Shown here piece by piece: positions 1 through 6,537 of a stretch of 6,913 nucleotides of DNA. This DNA is from Candidatus Altarchaeota archaeon (GTDB lineage: Archaea; Altiarchaeota; Altiarchaeia; JAFGQM01): positions 1 to 6,913 of the forward strand of contig JAFGQM010000143.1 in assembly GCA_016935655.1 (NCBI GenBank). Reading direction: 5' to 3'. A program made the translations under genes and the position numbers. Below the pieces are notes generated by a model. That model did not search any database. It was not told where the DNA came from and saw only the letters and a program-made list of their open reading frames with translations. How positions within the stretch are numbered: position 1 is the stretch's first letter; the number at the start of each line of letters is the position of its first letter.

Positions 1-1
1 G

Positions 2-637
2 ATCTCGCGGGTGGGGGAAATCGCGCGCTCCTTCGCTGAGTGGAGCTATGCCAGCTTTGTAATCAAACAACTGCGCGCAGGCGATGTCTTCGCCAGGGAC
101 GGCACTCTCCACGCGCCTTATACAAACCAGACGAAATATGCGGAGGAGGCATACAAGACTGCAGAGGCAAGGGATGTGGATTTTGTAGGCATCTCAAAGA
201 CCTGCAGCCTTTATACTTCAACAGGCCTTCCCCTGGTCGCGGCCATTGCGCGGCTTGCGCGCGAGAATGGCATATCCGGTTCCTGGTACTATGAGAAAGT
301 GGCAGATATCACAGACCCTGCCCATAAGGCCGATTTGAATTTCGTAAAGTTGAACGACAGCTCAAAGTACATACTCCGCACCGAGGTCCTGAAGGGGCAG
401 GAGACGCAAAAGGAAAGGATCTTCGGGGTTTTGGCCTCAAATGCGCGCGATATCTCCTTTCCCGGTTATCCCTATGGCCTTGTGGACGCAGACAAGAATG
501 CGCGCGTTTCCTACAGGGAGCTAAAGCCTCTTAGGATGCTCATTTCCTCTGAGATCTCCAAAACCGAAAATATCGAGGGGTTCAAGGAAGCTTTGATGGC
601 TGCTGATGCGCATGACTGGCTCAACAAGATAGTCTAG
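2..637 (+). CDS. nurA: NurA 5'-3' nuclease, C-terminal part (5' end outside window)
   Basis: NurA is the manganese-dependent nuclease that works with the HerA hexamer to resect DNA ends. The frame is open from base 2 without a stop (bases 2-10 read I-S-R before the GTG at 11), so the real start and the first metal-binding motif lie to the left. Counting the GTG codon at base 11 as residue 1, visible family features are ARDGTL (28-33, the second acidic motif, D30), VGISKTCSL (59-67, the conserved Lys motif, K63), GYPYGLVDADKNARVS (152-167) and the closing DAHDWLN (199-205). The family assignment rests on these motifs from memory and is supported by herA and mre11 nearby. The gene ends in TAG inside a CTAG shared with the convergent gene. 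The GTG at 11 is unlikely to be the true start because homology-like sequence appears to continue upstream. About the last two-thirds of a typical protein is present. Confidence 0.85.
   Translation: MSRVGEIARSFAEWSYASFVIKQLRAGDVFARDGTLHAPYTNQTKYAEEAYKTAEARDVDFVGISKTCSLYTSTGLPLVAAIARLARENGISGSWYYEKVADITDPAHKADLNFVKLNDSSKYILRTEVLKGQETQKERIFGVLASNARDISFPGYPYGLVDADKNARVSYRELKPLRMLISSEISKTENIEGFKEALMAADAHDWLNKIV
634..637. other. Palindromic CTAG serving as stop codon for both convergent genes
   Basis: The four bases CTAG are self-complementary. Bases 635-637 are the TAG stop of nurA on the plus strand. The complement of 634-636 is the TAG stop of the 281-residue gene on the minus strand. The two genes therefore end tail-to-tail with a 4-base overlap and no room for a terminator between them, so each transcript must run into the other gene. 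Confidence 0.85.
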
Positions 638-1479
638 GGTTTGGCGGAACCGAGTATCTTATAATATCTGTCCAGTATATGCCCCTCCTTGCCGAGGAGC
701 TTTTTGATCCTATCCAGCTCTTTCTTCGCCTCTGCCTTTCGCTCCTTTATGGGGGCCCTTTTCTTGAGTGATGTTTTTTTCACGCCTTTTCCTGCTGTTT
801 TGACCTTGTCGACAGTCTTCATTGCCCAGTCAGATGCTGCATCCTTCCTCATCCTGGCTACTGCATCGACATATACCCCCAGAGGTTTCCCGTCCTCTCT
901 GAGCAAAACCATCATGTTCTCAATCGCTCTCTGTACCTTTTGGCTCTCCCTTATCCACTCCTCGGGGGGGGTGGTGATCCTGCATTCTCCCAAGTAACCT
1001 ATCAAGTGAACGCAGTTCTCAGTTGGCGGTATCAGGAGAGCCTCCCCTAGCAGCGACAAGAAGTCTTTGAGGACGACCCCGTCCTTGCCAAGGCGGTCCA
1101 TGGTCTCTCTAAGATCCCCCCGTATATTGTCCACCTCAGACTTCAAGAGCCTCAATTCATCCGTTGTGTTCACTCTTTTTGCAAGCCTGTCCAGCCTTTC
1201 CCGTGCGGACATCTTGGCCGATGCGACGCCTATGTCGTGGAAGTCCATAAAGGATTTCCTCAGGCTCTTGCTTTCAGTCTTAGGGGCTCTGGCTAGGGCA
1301 TGCTTAGTCCTGTCCCTAAGCACGAGTGCTTTCTCCATCACATACTCCGGGTTTTCGCCGGTGTCGACCATTATCCCCAGATGCCTGAGCGTTTTCTTCG
1401 CGTCCTTTGCCTTTATCCCCTCAGGTTCCTTGAGTTTTCTCAGGACCAGCAGGTCGCTGGACCTTCTCTTCTTAGGCAT
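634..1479 (-). CDS. Hypothetical Lys/Arg-rich helical protein, 281 aa, inserted between nurA and herA
   Basis: I do not recognise this protein. It starts MPKKRRSSDLL and is highly charged and mostly predicted helical, with no signal peptide or membrane segment, so it is probably cytoplasmic. Residues 90-135 have heptad-like spacing and may form a coiled coil. Residues 145-210 are a more hydrophobic, possibly globular core containing GYLGE (161-165), TTPPEEW (169-175) and GKPLGVYVDAVARM (197-210). Residues 220-265 are very basic (repeated KK, KKR, KERK), suggesting nucleic-acid binding. The opposite strand also has long open frames here, but they encode Ser/Leu-rich, low-quality translations. 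This frame has soluble-protein composition, an ATG and a TATA-like box 29 bp upstream. It converges with nurA and diverges from herA, so it interrupts what is often a nurA-herA pair. A role in end resection is possible from location only. Confidence 0.75.
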   Translation of the reverse strand: MPKKRRSSDLLVLRKLKEPEGIKAKDAKKTLRHLGIMVDTGENPEYVMEKALVLRDRTKHALARAPKTESKSLRKSFMDFHDIGVASAKMSARERLDRLAKRVNTTDELRLLKSEVDNIRGDLRETMDRLGKDGVVLKDFLSLLGEALLIPPTENCVHLIGYLGECRITTPPEEWIRESQKVQRAIENMMVLLREDGKPLGVYVDAVARMRKDAASDWAMKTVDKVKTAGKGVKKTSLKKRAPIKERKAEAKKELDRIKKLLGKEGHILDRYYKILGSAKP

Positions 1480-1502
1480 TTTATTGGATTATCGGAGTTT
1501 CC

Positions 1503-1514
1503 TTAAAAATAATT
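1503..1514 (-). promoter_or_regulatory. TATA-like box for the 281-aa minus-strand gene
   Basis: Read on the minus strand this is AATTATTTTTAA. Its centre lies about 29 bp upstream of the ATG at 1479, the spacing expected for an archaeal TATA box if transcription starts at or very near the start codon. No Shine-Dalgarno-like sequence precedes the ATG (AATCCAATAAA), which agrees with a leaderless mRNA. No start site is known; this is based on position and composition. Confidence 0.45.
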
Positions 1515-1542
1515 ATCGTCTAGCCGGACAACTCGAGAATAA

Positions 1543-1550
1543 CATTTACA
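1543..1550 (+). promoter_or_regulatory. Weak TATA-like box for herA
   Basis: CATTTACA is centred about 26 bp before the herA ATG at 1573, the position expected for a leaderless archaeal promoter. The match to the consensus is poor. It shares the 93-bp divergent spacer with the promoter of the minus-strand gene, about 38 bp away, so the two could influence each other. Spacing is the main support. Confidence 0.3.
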
Positions 1551-1572
1551 TGATTGTAACTTAAAAAACTAT

Positions 1573-3093
1573 ATGGAAATTGTCGGGCAGGTGCTCTCTG
1601 GGGAGTTTGGCGGGGTCCTGATAAGGCAGAAGAGCGAGAAGGAACTTGAGCTGGGTGAGCTGCTGGTGGCAGACGGCCCTACGAAGACCATCCTCCAGAT
1701 ATACCACCTCCTGTATGGCAGCCAGATACAGCGCCAGTCCCTGGAGCTTTTGTCTGGCATGGAGCTGGAGGGCTATGGCGGCGACCTGGGCTTCATGGAG
1801 GAGAACCTGCGCAACTATGTGCTCGCAGAGCTGAAGGGCGTGGTATCCATTAACAATAATCGCGCGCGCATACCAAAGACCCTGCCCAAGTTTTTTTCTA
1901 GTATACGGAGAATAGAGAAATCGGACTTCAATTTCCTTAAGAGGGAGGAAAATGCCCTTTTCGTAGGCAACGTCAGGAGCGGTTCCAAGAACCTTGACAT
2001 ACCCATAGAGCTAAACGGGGAGAAGGTCTTCTCACACCATATACTGATACCTGCGAGCACAGGCAAGGGCAAGAGCAACCTGGTCAGGGTCATGGCCTGG
2101 AGTGTCATGGACAGGGATTACTGCGGCTTGCTGGTCTTGGATCCGCATGACGAATACTACGGGCGGAACGATATAGGCCTTAAGGACCACCCGAAGGCGA
2201 AGGAGAAGCTGGTTTATTATTCCTTAAACCCGCCTGCAGGAGCTAAGACCCTCGTGGTCAACATAAGGGAGCTCAAGCCCTGGTTCTTCCAGGGAGTGCT
2301 GGACCTGTCAGGCGCGCAAAGAGATGCCCTTTTCGCTTTCTTTAAAAAGGACAAGGAGGACTGGTTGAAGGACATACTCACGTCCTCCGAGTATCCGACG
2401 GGCGTAAAGGAGGAGAGTGTAGGCGTGATAATCCGGAAGCTGAACCTCTTGGGCATATCCGCCGATGATGGCAATGTCGCCTGCGAGGGCGTCTTCTCGA
2501 CCGATTCGGGCGAAGCCACCCTCGGCAATATACTATCCGAGCTGGAGTCAGGTAAAATCGTTGTCGTGGACACGTCCACCTTCTCAGGGGAGATAGAGCT
2601 GCTGGTCTCCTCGATCATCGCCTCCAGGGTCTTTGACAAATACAAGAACTACAAAAAAACCGGACAACTCAAAAACAAGCCTGTGGTGTCGATAGTCTTG
2701 GAGGAGGCACCAAGGGTGCTTGGAGCTGAAGTCCTTAAATCCGGCTCTAACATATTCTCCACCATTGCGCGCGAGGGCAGGAAGTTCAAGGTGGGCCTTA
2801 CTGCAATAACCCAGCTTCCCTCCCTGATTCCGCGCGAGATCCTCGCGAACATGAACACCAAGATAATACTCGGTATCGAGATGGAGCCCGAGAGGAACGC
2901 CATAATAGAGAGCGCCTCCCAGGACCTTTCTAAGGACAGCAGGAACATAGCCAGTCTTGATATAGGCGAGGCAGTGATAACCTCCACATTCACACAATTC
3001 GCTGTCCCGGTGTCGATACCGCTGTTTGACAAAGCCTATGTAGGGCCTAAGGAAAGGAAAACTGCAAAGCCGGATTTATCAGGATTCAGATAA
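1573..3093 (+). CDS. herA: HerA bipolar DNA translocase/helicase ATPase
   Basis: HerA is a hexameric FtsK/VirB4-like ATPase that pumps double-stranded DNA toward NurA during resection of breaks. The protein has 506 residues, normal for the family. Residues 1-35 fit the N-terminal HAS-barrel strand pattern ([12 protein letters not shown]). The Walker A motif is ASTGKGKSN (161-169), with Ala in place of the usual first Gly. Walker B is [11 protein letters not shown] (186-196) with D190 and E194. A second acidic motif is VLEEAPRVL (375-383), where many homologues have [27 protein letters not shown] (398-420, conserved Arg and Gln sensor region) is followed by [11 protein letters not shown] (426-436) and LDIGEAVI (462-469), typical of the HerA C-terminal RecA fold. 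The start is supported by the HAS-like N-terminus immediately after the ATG and by no in-frame extension with homology. It probably has its own promoter, and a T-tract follows the stop. Confidence 0.95.
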   Translation: MEIVGQVLSGEFGGVLIRQKSEKELELGELLVADGPTKTILQIYHLLYGSQIQRQSLELLSGMELEGYGGDLGFMEENLRNYVLAELKGVVSINNNRARIPKTLPKFFSSIRRIEKSDFNFLKREENALFVGNVRSGSKNLDIPIELNGEKVFSHHILIPASTGKGKSNLVRVMAWSVMDRDYCGLLVLDPHDEYYGRNDIGLKDHPKAKEKLVYYSLNPPAGAKTLVVNIRELKPWFFQGVLDLSGAQRDALFAFFKKDKEDWLKDILTSSEYPTGVKEESVGVIIRKLNLLGISADDGNVACEGVFSTDSGEATLGNILSELESGKIVVVDTSTFSGEIELLVSSIIASRVFDKYKNYKKTGQLKNKPVVSIVLEEAPRVLGAEVLKSGSNIFSTIAREGRKFKVGLTAITQLPSLIPREILANMNTKIILGIEMEPERNAIIESASQDLSKDSRNIASLDIGEAVITSTFTQFAVPVSIPLFDKAYVGPKERKTAKPDLSGFR

Positions 3094-3096
3094 GCA

Positions 3097-3107
3097 TTTT
3101 TGTTTTT
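3097..3107 (+). terminator. Oligo-T tract after herA
   Basis: TTTTTGTTTTT begins three bases after the herA TAA. Archaeal RNA polymerase terminates at U-rich tracts without needing a hairpin, so this is a likely intrinsic terminator for herA. It lies just before the TATA-like box of the next gene, suggesting that herA and the following pair are separate transcription units. Confidence 0.6.
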
Positions 3108-3118
3108 GAAATCGAGGC

Positions 3119-3127
3119 TTTAAATAA
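3119..3127 (+). promoter_or_regulatory. TATA box for the 167-aa gene and mre11
   Basis: TTTAAATAA is a good archaeal TATA box match, centred 28 bp before the ATG at 3151. Transcription would begin at or very near the start codon, giving a leaderless message covering the 167-residue gene and mre11. The purine-rich GAGG stretch just upstream (3114-3117) is only a loose BRE match. Confidence 0.6.
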
Positions 3128-3150
3128 TCGACCTTCCAATTTTATTAAAA

Positions 3151-3654
3151 ATGTCACGAATCAAAGGAAAAAAGAGGATTGTCAGGAGGGGGGAGAAAGG
3201 CCCGCACCCAGAACTCCTGGAGAGGGATATGAGAAGAAGGATCGATGGTATAATCATAAAGGCAGGGAACAAGTTTGGTCGTGGACCCCAACTTTCCCCA
3301 GAGGGCAGGCGTTTTGCAAGCAGGAGGGTCCTCAGGGACGATTACAAACTCGCAACCGCCTATGCCTTGGACGCCGTAGGTCTGGAGAAGAAGGATCCAG
3401 CAGACAAAAAACTCCGGGGGGAGATACATAGGAGGATACAGAGGTACGCCGACCTAAACTACTTCATCGTCAATGGTCTGCTAGGTTCTGACACAGTGCA
3501 CCCGAGCGAGGCCGATAGGGAGATGGACAAATGCAAGAGGCTGTTGTTAGAATCAAAGGGACCCATAGCCGTAGAGAAATTCATGGCCACTATGACGCAA
3601 CATTTGGACTCCATCCAGGGGGTGCACCAAAAGTTTTCCATAGAGAGAAGATAA
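3151..3654 (+). CDS. Hypothetical basic protein, 167 aa, coupled to mre11
   Basis: I do not recognise this protein. Its first 60 residues are strongly basic (KGKKRIVRRGEKG at 5-17; MRRRIDG at 27-33; GRRFASRRVLRDD at 52-64), as in nucleic-acid-binding proteins. The remainder is helical: residues 65-80, a charged helix at 86-100, then YADLNYFIVNGLLGSDTVHP (99-118) and a helix-rich end with CKRLLLESKGPIAVEKF (128-144). There are no membrane segments, signal peptide or cysteine clusters (one Cys, 128). It stops three bases before the mre11 ATG, so the two genes are very likely co-transcribed and perhaps translationally coupled. That makes it a candidate partner of the Mre11 machinery, by location only. 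The region 105-147 shows a faint resemblance to residues 157-210 of the 281-residue protein on the other side of herA. Confidence 0.8.
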   Translation: MSRIKGKKRIVRRGEKGPHPELLERDMRRRIDGIIIKAGNKFGRGPQLSPEGRRFASRRVLRDDYKLATAYALDAVGLEKKDPADKKLRGEIHRRIQRYADLNYFIVNGLLGSDTVHPSEADREMDKCKRLLLESKGPIAVEKFMATMTQHLDSIQGVHQKFSIERR

Positions 3655-3657
3655 CAA

Positions 3658-4878
3658 ATGGACTTTAAATTCGCACACATGGCGGACCTCCATCTCGGGG
3701 GCTGGAGGGATTCCGAGCTGAACAGGATAAGCCTGGAGACCTTTGAGGACTCCATGGATGCGTGTATCACGGAGAAGGTAGATTTTATACTAATCTCCGG
3801 CGATCTGTTTGACACCTCCATGCCGAGTTTTGACGTTCTGGACATCGTCTCAAAAAAACTAAACCAGGTAAGGCAGGCTGGCATACCCGTCTATACTATC
3901 TCAGGCTCCCATGACTTCTCGCCTTCTGGGAAGACGATACTAAAGGTATTGGAGAACGCGGAGCTCATCAAGGACGTGGCAAGGGGCGAGGAAAAGGACG
4001 GCAAGTTGAGACTCACATTCACCACAGACAAAAAGACCGGCGCGAAGCTCACAGGCATCTTCGGGAGGAAAGGCCAGCTGGACGACGTTTACTATGAGCA
4101 CCTGGACCGGTCAATAGAAAAGGAACCTGGGTTCAAGATATTCCTCTTCCACTCCGGGATTGAGGAGTTCAAGCCCGGTTATCTGAAGGATGTGCGCGCT
4201 ATGCCCCTTTCCCTCATGCCGAAGAACTTCGACTACTACGCCGGTGGCCATATACACCATGGGGGCGAATATGACTTCCACCAGCGGAAGATGGTCTTTC
4301 CGGGTCCATTGTTCCCCTGCAACTTCCAGGAGTTCGAGAAGCTAGGCTCTGGCGGGTTTTATATTGTGAAAGTCAAGGCGGGGAAAATCTCTGCCGAATT
4401 CAGGGAAATAAAAAAGTATGACTCTAAGATTGTGAGGATAGACGCCGACAAAAAGTCCGCGAAGAACGTTGAGAGTGAGACAATGAAAACTCTTGGGTCC
4501 CTTAAACTAGAAAACACAATATTACTGCTAAAGGTCTCTGGCGTCCTCTCCGAGGGCAAGCCCTCGGACATTGATTTTCGCACCATTGCGAACGAGGCCG
4601 TCTCCAAGGGCGCCAAGGTAGTGAAGAAGAGCATAAGTGGCCTTTCAAGCAAGGAATTTAAGGAGATAAAGATAAGGCCCGACTCCATAGAGAACCTCGA
4701 AAGGGAGGTAATAAAAGAGCATCTGGGGCAGTATAAGACCGGCCTTGCCAAGACTGCCGAGCCCGAGTTAATACACGCCATAATGACAGGCATGGACCTA
4801 GAGAAGATGGAGGGGGAGACAGTCCCGGTCTTTGAGGCCAGGGTCTTGGAGAAGGGCTACCAGTTAGTCAAAAAATAA
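3658..4878 (+). CDS. mre11: Mre11-type DNA double-strand-break nuclease (SbcD/Mre11 family)
   Basis: Mre11 is the two-metal phosphoesterase subunit of the Mre11-Rad50 complex, which opens and trims broken DNA ends. The protein has 406 residues. Phosphoesterase motifs appear in order: HMADLHLG (7-14; D10, H12), ISGDLFD (46-52; D49), GSHDFSPSGKT (83-93; H85), FHSGIEE (164-170; H165) and GGHIHH (196-201; H198, H200). Two positions differ from the well-studied Pyrococcus enzyme: Asp52 replaces the exonuclease-important His, and Ser84 replaces the metal-binding Asn of GNHD. From memory, similar variants recur in DPANN-type archaea, so this may be a subfamily trait rather than decay. Residues about 255-335 fit the capping domain, and the C-terminal helices (about 343-406) are where Rad50 would bind. 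It follows the 167-residue gene by 3 bp. No rad50 is seen downstream. Confidence 0.9.
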   Translation: MDFKFAHMADLHLGGWRDSELNRISLETFEDSMDACITEKVDFILISGDLFDTSMPSFDVLDIVSKKLNQVRQAGIPVYTISGSHDFSPSGKTILKVLENAELIKDVARGEEKDGKLRLTFTTDKKTGAKLTGIFGRKGQLDDVYYEHLDRSIEKEPGFKIFLFHSGIEEFKPGYLKDVRAMPLSLMPKNFDYYAGGHIHHGGEYDFHQRKMVFPGPLFPCNFQEFEKLGSGGFYIVKVKAGKISAEFREIKKYDSKIVRIDADKKSAKNVESETMKTLGSLKLENTILLLKVSGVLSEGKPSDIDFRTIANEAVSKGAKVVKKSISGLSSKEFKEIKIRPDSIENLEREVIKEHLGQYKTGLAKTAEPELIHAIMTGMDLEKMEGETVPVFEARVLEKGYQLVKK

Positions 4879-4887
4879 GAACATTGG

Positions 4888-4893
4888 TTTTTT
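4888..4893 (+). terminator. Oligo-T tract after mre11
   Basis: A run of six T residues lies nine bases after the mre11 TAA and before the next gene's TATA-like box. It is a plausible archaeal U-tract terminator for the 167-aa/mre11 unit. The tract is short, so some read-through is likely. An alternative reading is that this TTTTTTA is itself the promoter element of the next gene (centre about 32 bp before its ATG). Confidence 0.4.
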
Positions 4894-4899
4894 ACCCGC

Positions 4900-4908
4900 C
4901 TTATAATA
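4900..4908 (+). promoter_or_regulatory. TATA-like box before the surface-protein gene
   Basis: CTTATAATA resembles an archaeal TATA box by sequence. Its centre is only about 19 bp before the ATG at 4923, closer than the 26-28 bp seen for other genes here, which would place the transcript start slightly inside the gene. Either this box is not used, or the T-rich element at 4888-4894 is. The call is uncertain. Confidence 0.3.
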
Positions 4909-4922
4909 ATCATATCAGTAAA

Positions 4923-6503
4923 ATGGACTTGAAGTCCCCAACCGCCCTCGTATTTGCAGCCCTATTGGTTTTCTTCTTCCCTAGCCCTGCCCTCTCTTGG
5001 GGCAACGGCTTCAGCATCCACGGTGGCGATGCGTATACCAACTGGAGTTTCATGTGGAACCGCGCGAGGATGTTCGGTACGCATGATTACCTTGCCTACT
5101 ATGCCATGAGCTGGCTCCCCCCGGACGAGTCCTATTGGATAGTCAATGAGACGTTCTTCTATGGTACAGAGCTTCCGGACAGCAAGCTGAGGGAGGGCTG
5201 GGACGACTCCCGCTGTTGCCAGCACATAATCTTCAACCCCAACGGCTCCGTAGCAGATGACGTAATGGCGCAGAGGGCCATGAGGAAGTACAACCTCACT
5301 CTTGACCTGCTCAGCCAGGAAAAGAACGACACGGCCTCCAAATGGGCGGGTTCCATAGTCCACTATGTGTCGGAAGCCGGCCTCTGGGGCAATGTCCTGC
5401 CTCGTTCTGTAAGCTCGTTCAAGTTCGAGCACTACATACTCATGAAGACGGACATAGTCTTTCCCTCCAGCGACTTCGAGTCCCTCTTTGGCGGTTATCT
5501 GGCCTTTGACGGGCTGGACAATATGACGCCATATGAGGCAGTCCTGAGGGTGGCGAATGCCACCTATTTCGGCGGCGAGAACGGCGATTGCAACGCAAAA
5601 TGGATGGAAAAGAACTATGACATAGACGACCCAGAGTTCTTAAGATGCGCGGGCAGGAACTTCAATAACATAATAAATGCGGTCGCTGATGTGTTGCACA
5701 GCATATACATAGAGGCAAAGGGGATGGGGGAAATCCCCCCCAGCAGCATTGACTGGACAAGTGACCAGGACAACCCCTCTGTAGACCTTAACATCGGAAA
5801 CCCCAGCTATGGGGAGAATGAGACAGTAACGGCAAACGTCACCAGCAAGATAGATGAGATATTCTACAATCCTGATCAAAGTTGGGCGCTCTATAAAGTG
5901 TCGGAGGAGAATGGAACGACGATGTGGGACGAGATCCCGTATCTGCCCCCTTTTGACATCCCCCCATGTGGTGCTCTGTGCTCTGACGAGGAGATAGAAC
6001 CCCCCGAGATCCCTTGCCCGGATTGCGTCAGCTCCAGACAACAGAACATAACCTGGATCTGGAACCAGAAGGTGCCCGTAATCAGGAATATCTCAGAGCT
6101 GGAGAGTTGCCTCGTAGTCAGCACAACCGATTCATGCTATGAGATGGTCAATGCCACCCCTGGAACCTACGGCCTCAGCTTCAAATACCTCTGGAGGTGC
6201 CCTCACAAGGAGGATTTCCTTGACGATAGGAACCCGGACACGGAGACCCTTAACGGGACTTTCACTTTGGACTTCTCAAAACCGACAGTGGAGCTGATGC
6301 GGCAGCCTCCCCCCCCACAGCCCGAAGAGGTGAAAGAGGAGAGCAGCAACACATGGTCTGTTGACTTTACCATTTTGGCGTATATGGCGATTATCATAGG
6401 CGCTGTTTTTGCTGGCCTCTTCGTCATCCGCCAGGTGTTCATACTCAAGAAGAGGAGGGGCGGAAAAAAGATGGCGAAAAGAAAGATTGACCCCCTACCA
6501 TGA
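4923..6503 (+). CDS. Secreted, membrane-anchored, sequon-rich protein with zinc-dependent phospholipase C-like domain
   Basis: The ATG at 4923 gives 526 residues starting with a clear signal peptide (MDLKSPTALVF..., likely cleaved after PALS, residue 25). An in-frame ATG at 4884 would add 13 polar residues in front and spoil this signal. The mature protein would begin with Trp26. Residues 26-175 resemble zinc-dependent phospholipase C: GTHDYLAYYAM (52-62, H54), LPD (84-86, D86), QHIIFNPNG (100-108, H101) and AGSIVHYVSEAG (142-153, H147, E151), then FKFEHY (E169). Two expected His ligands appear as Asn157 and Ser165, so activity is uncertain. Residues about 285-480 are beta-rich and Cys-containing, perhaps Ig-like. 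There are 14 N-glycosylation sequons (Asn40, 75, 107, 124, 135 and nine later). A PPPPQPEE linker precedes a membrane helix (482-508) and a basic cytoplasmic tail KKRRGGKK. It should sit on the outer cell surface. The domain call is by eye. Confidence 0.8.
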   Translation: MDLKSPTALVFAALLVFFFPSPALSWGNGFSIHGGDAYTNWSFMWNRARMFGTHDYLAYYAMSWLPPDESYWIVNETFFYGTELPDSKLREGWDDSRCCQHIIFNPNGSVADDVMAQRAMRKYNLTLDLLSQEKNDTASKWAGSIVHYVSEAGLWGNVLPRSVSSFKFEHYILMKTDIVFPSSDFESLFGGYLAFDGLDNMTPYEAVLRVANATYFGGENGDCNAKWMEKNYDIDDPEFLRCAGRNFNNIINAVADVLHSIYIEAKGMGEIPPSSIDWTSDQDNPSVDLNIGNPSYGENETVTANVTSKIDEIFYNPDQSWALYKVSEENGTTMWDEIPYLPPFDIPPCGALCSDEEIEPPEIPCPDCVSSRQQNITWIWNQKVPVIRNISELESCLVVSTTDSCYEMVNATPGTYGLSFKYLWRCPHKEDFLDDRNPDTETLNGTFTLDFSKPTVELMRQPPPPQPEEVKEESSNTWSVDFTILAYMAIIIGAVFAGLFVIRQVFILKKRRGGKKMAKRKIDPLP

Positions 6504-6507
6504 TACC

Positions 6508-6514
6508 TTTTTAT
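6508..6514 (+). promoter_or_regulatory. TATA-like box of the last gene, also a possible T-tract terminator
   Basis: TTTTTAT is centred 27 bp before the ATG at 6538, matching the spacing seen for the 167-residue gene and consistent with a leaderless message. The five T residues directly follow the preceding stop (TGA at 6501-6503) and could also help end that transcript. Confidence 0.5.
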
Positions 6515-6537
6515 CTCTAACCCACTTTACTTAATCG

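Noticed and set aside
1067..1564. Plus-strand open frame (165 codons) opposite the 281-residue gene, and shorter ones at 689-997 and 1300-1506
   Set aside because: Their translations are Ser/Leu/Phe-rich without recognisable motifs. They mirror the charged minus-strand protein, and the longest runs into the herA promoter spacer.
2217..2997. Minus-strand open frames across herA (2217-2645, 2584-2997)
   Set aside because: They lie wholly inside a confidently identified herA coding region and encode no recognisable domain.
3655..3657. Shine-Dalgarno site for mre11 in the purine-rich end of the 167-residue gene (GAGAGAAG near 3642-3649)
   Set aside because: No GGTG or GGAG core at suitable spacing. 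The purines encode the Glu-Arg-Arg end of the upstream protein, so it cannot be separated from coding sequence.
4884..4922. Upstream ATG at 4884 as the start of the surface-protein gene
   Set aside because: It would add 13 polar residues ahead of a well-formed signal peptide and would start only five bases after the mre11 stop, inside the T-tract/TATA region.
5726..5739. GGGGG-AAAT-CCCCC inverted repeat as a hairpin or terminator
   Set aside because: The five-pair stem is in mid-gene, has no following T-tract, and is explained by codons for Gly-Glu-Ile-Pro-Pro.
5640..6041. Minus-strand open frame inside the surface-protein gene (also one at 4962-5432)
   Set aside because: No family resemblance. 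The plus-strand frame has a signal peptide, sequons and a membrane anchor that cannot be accidental.
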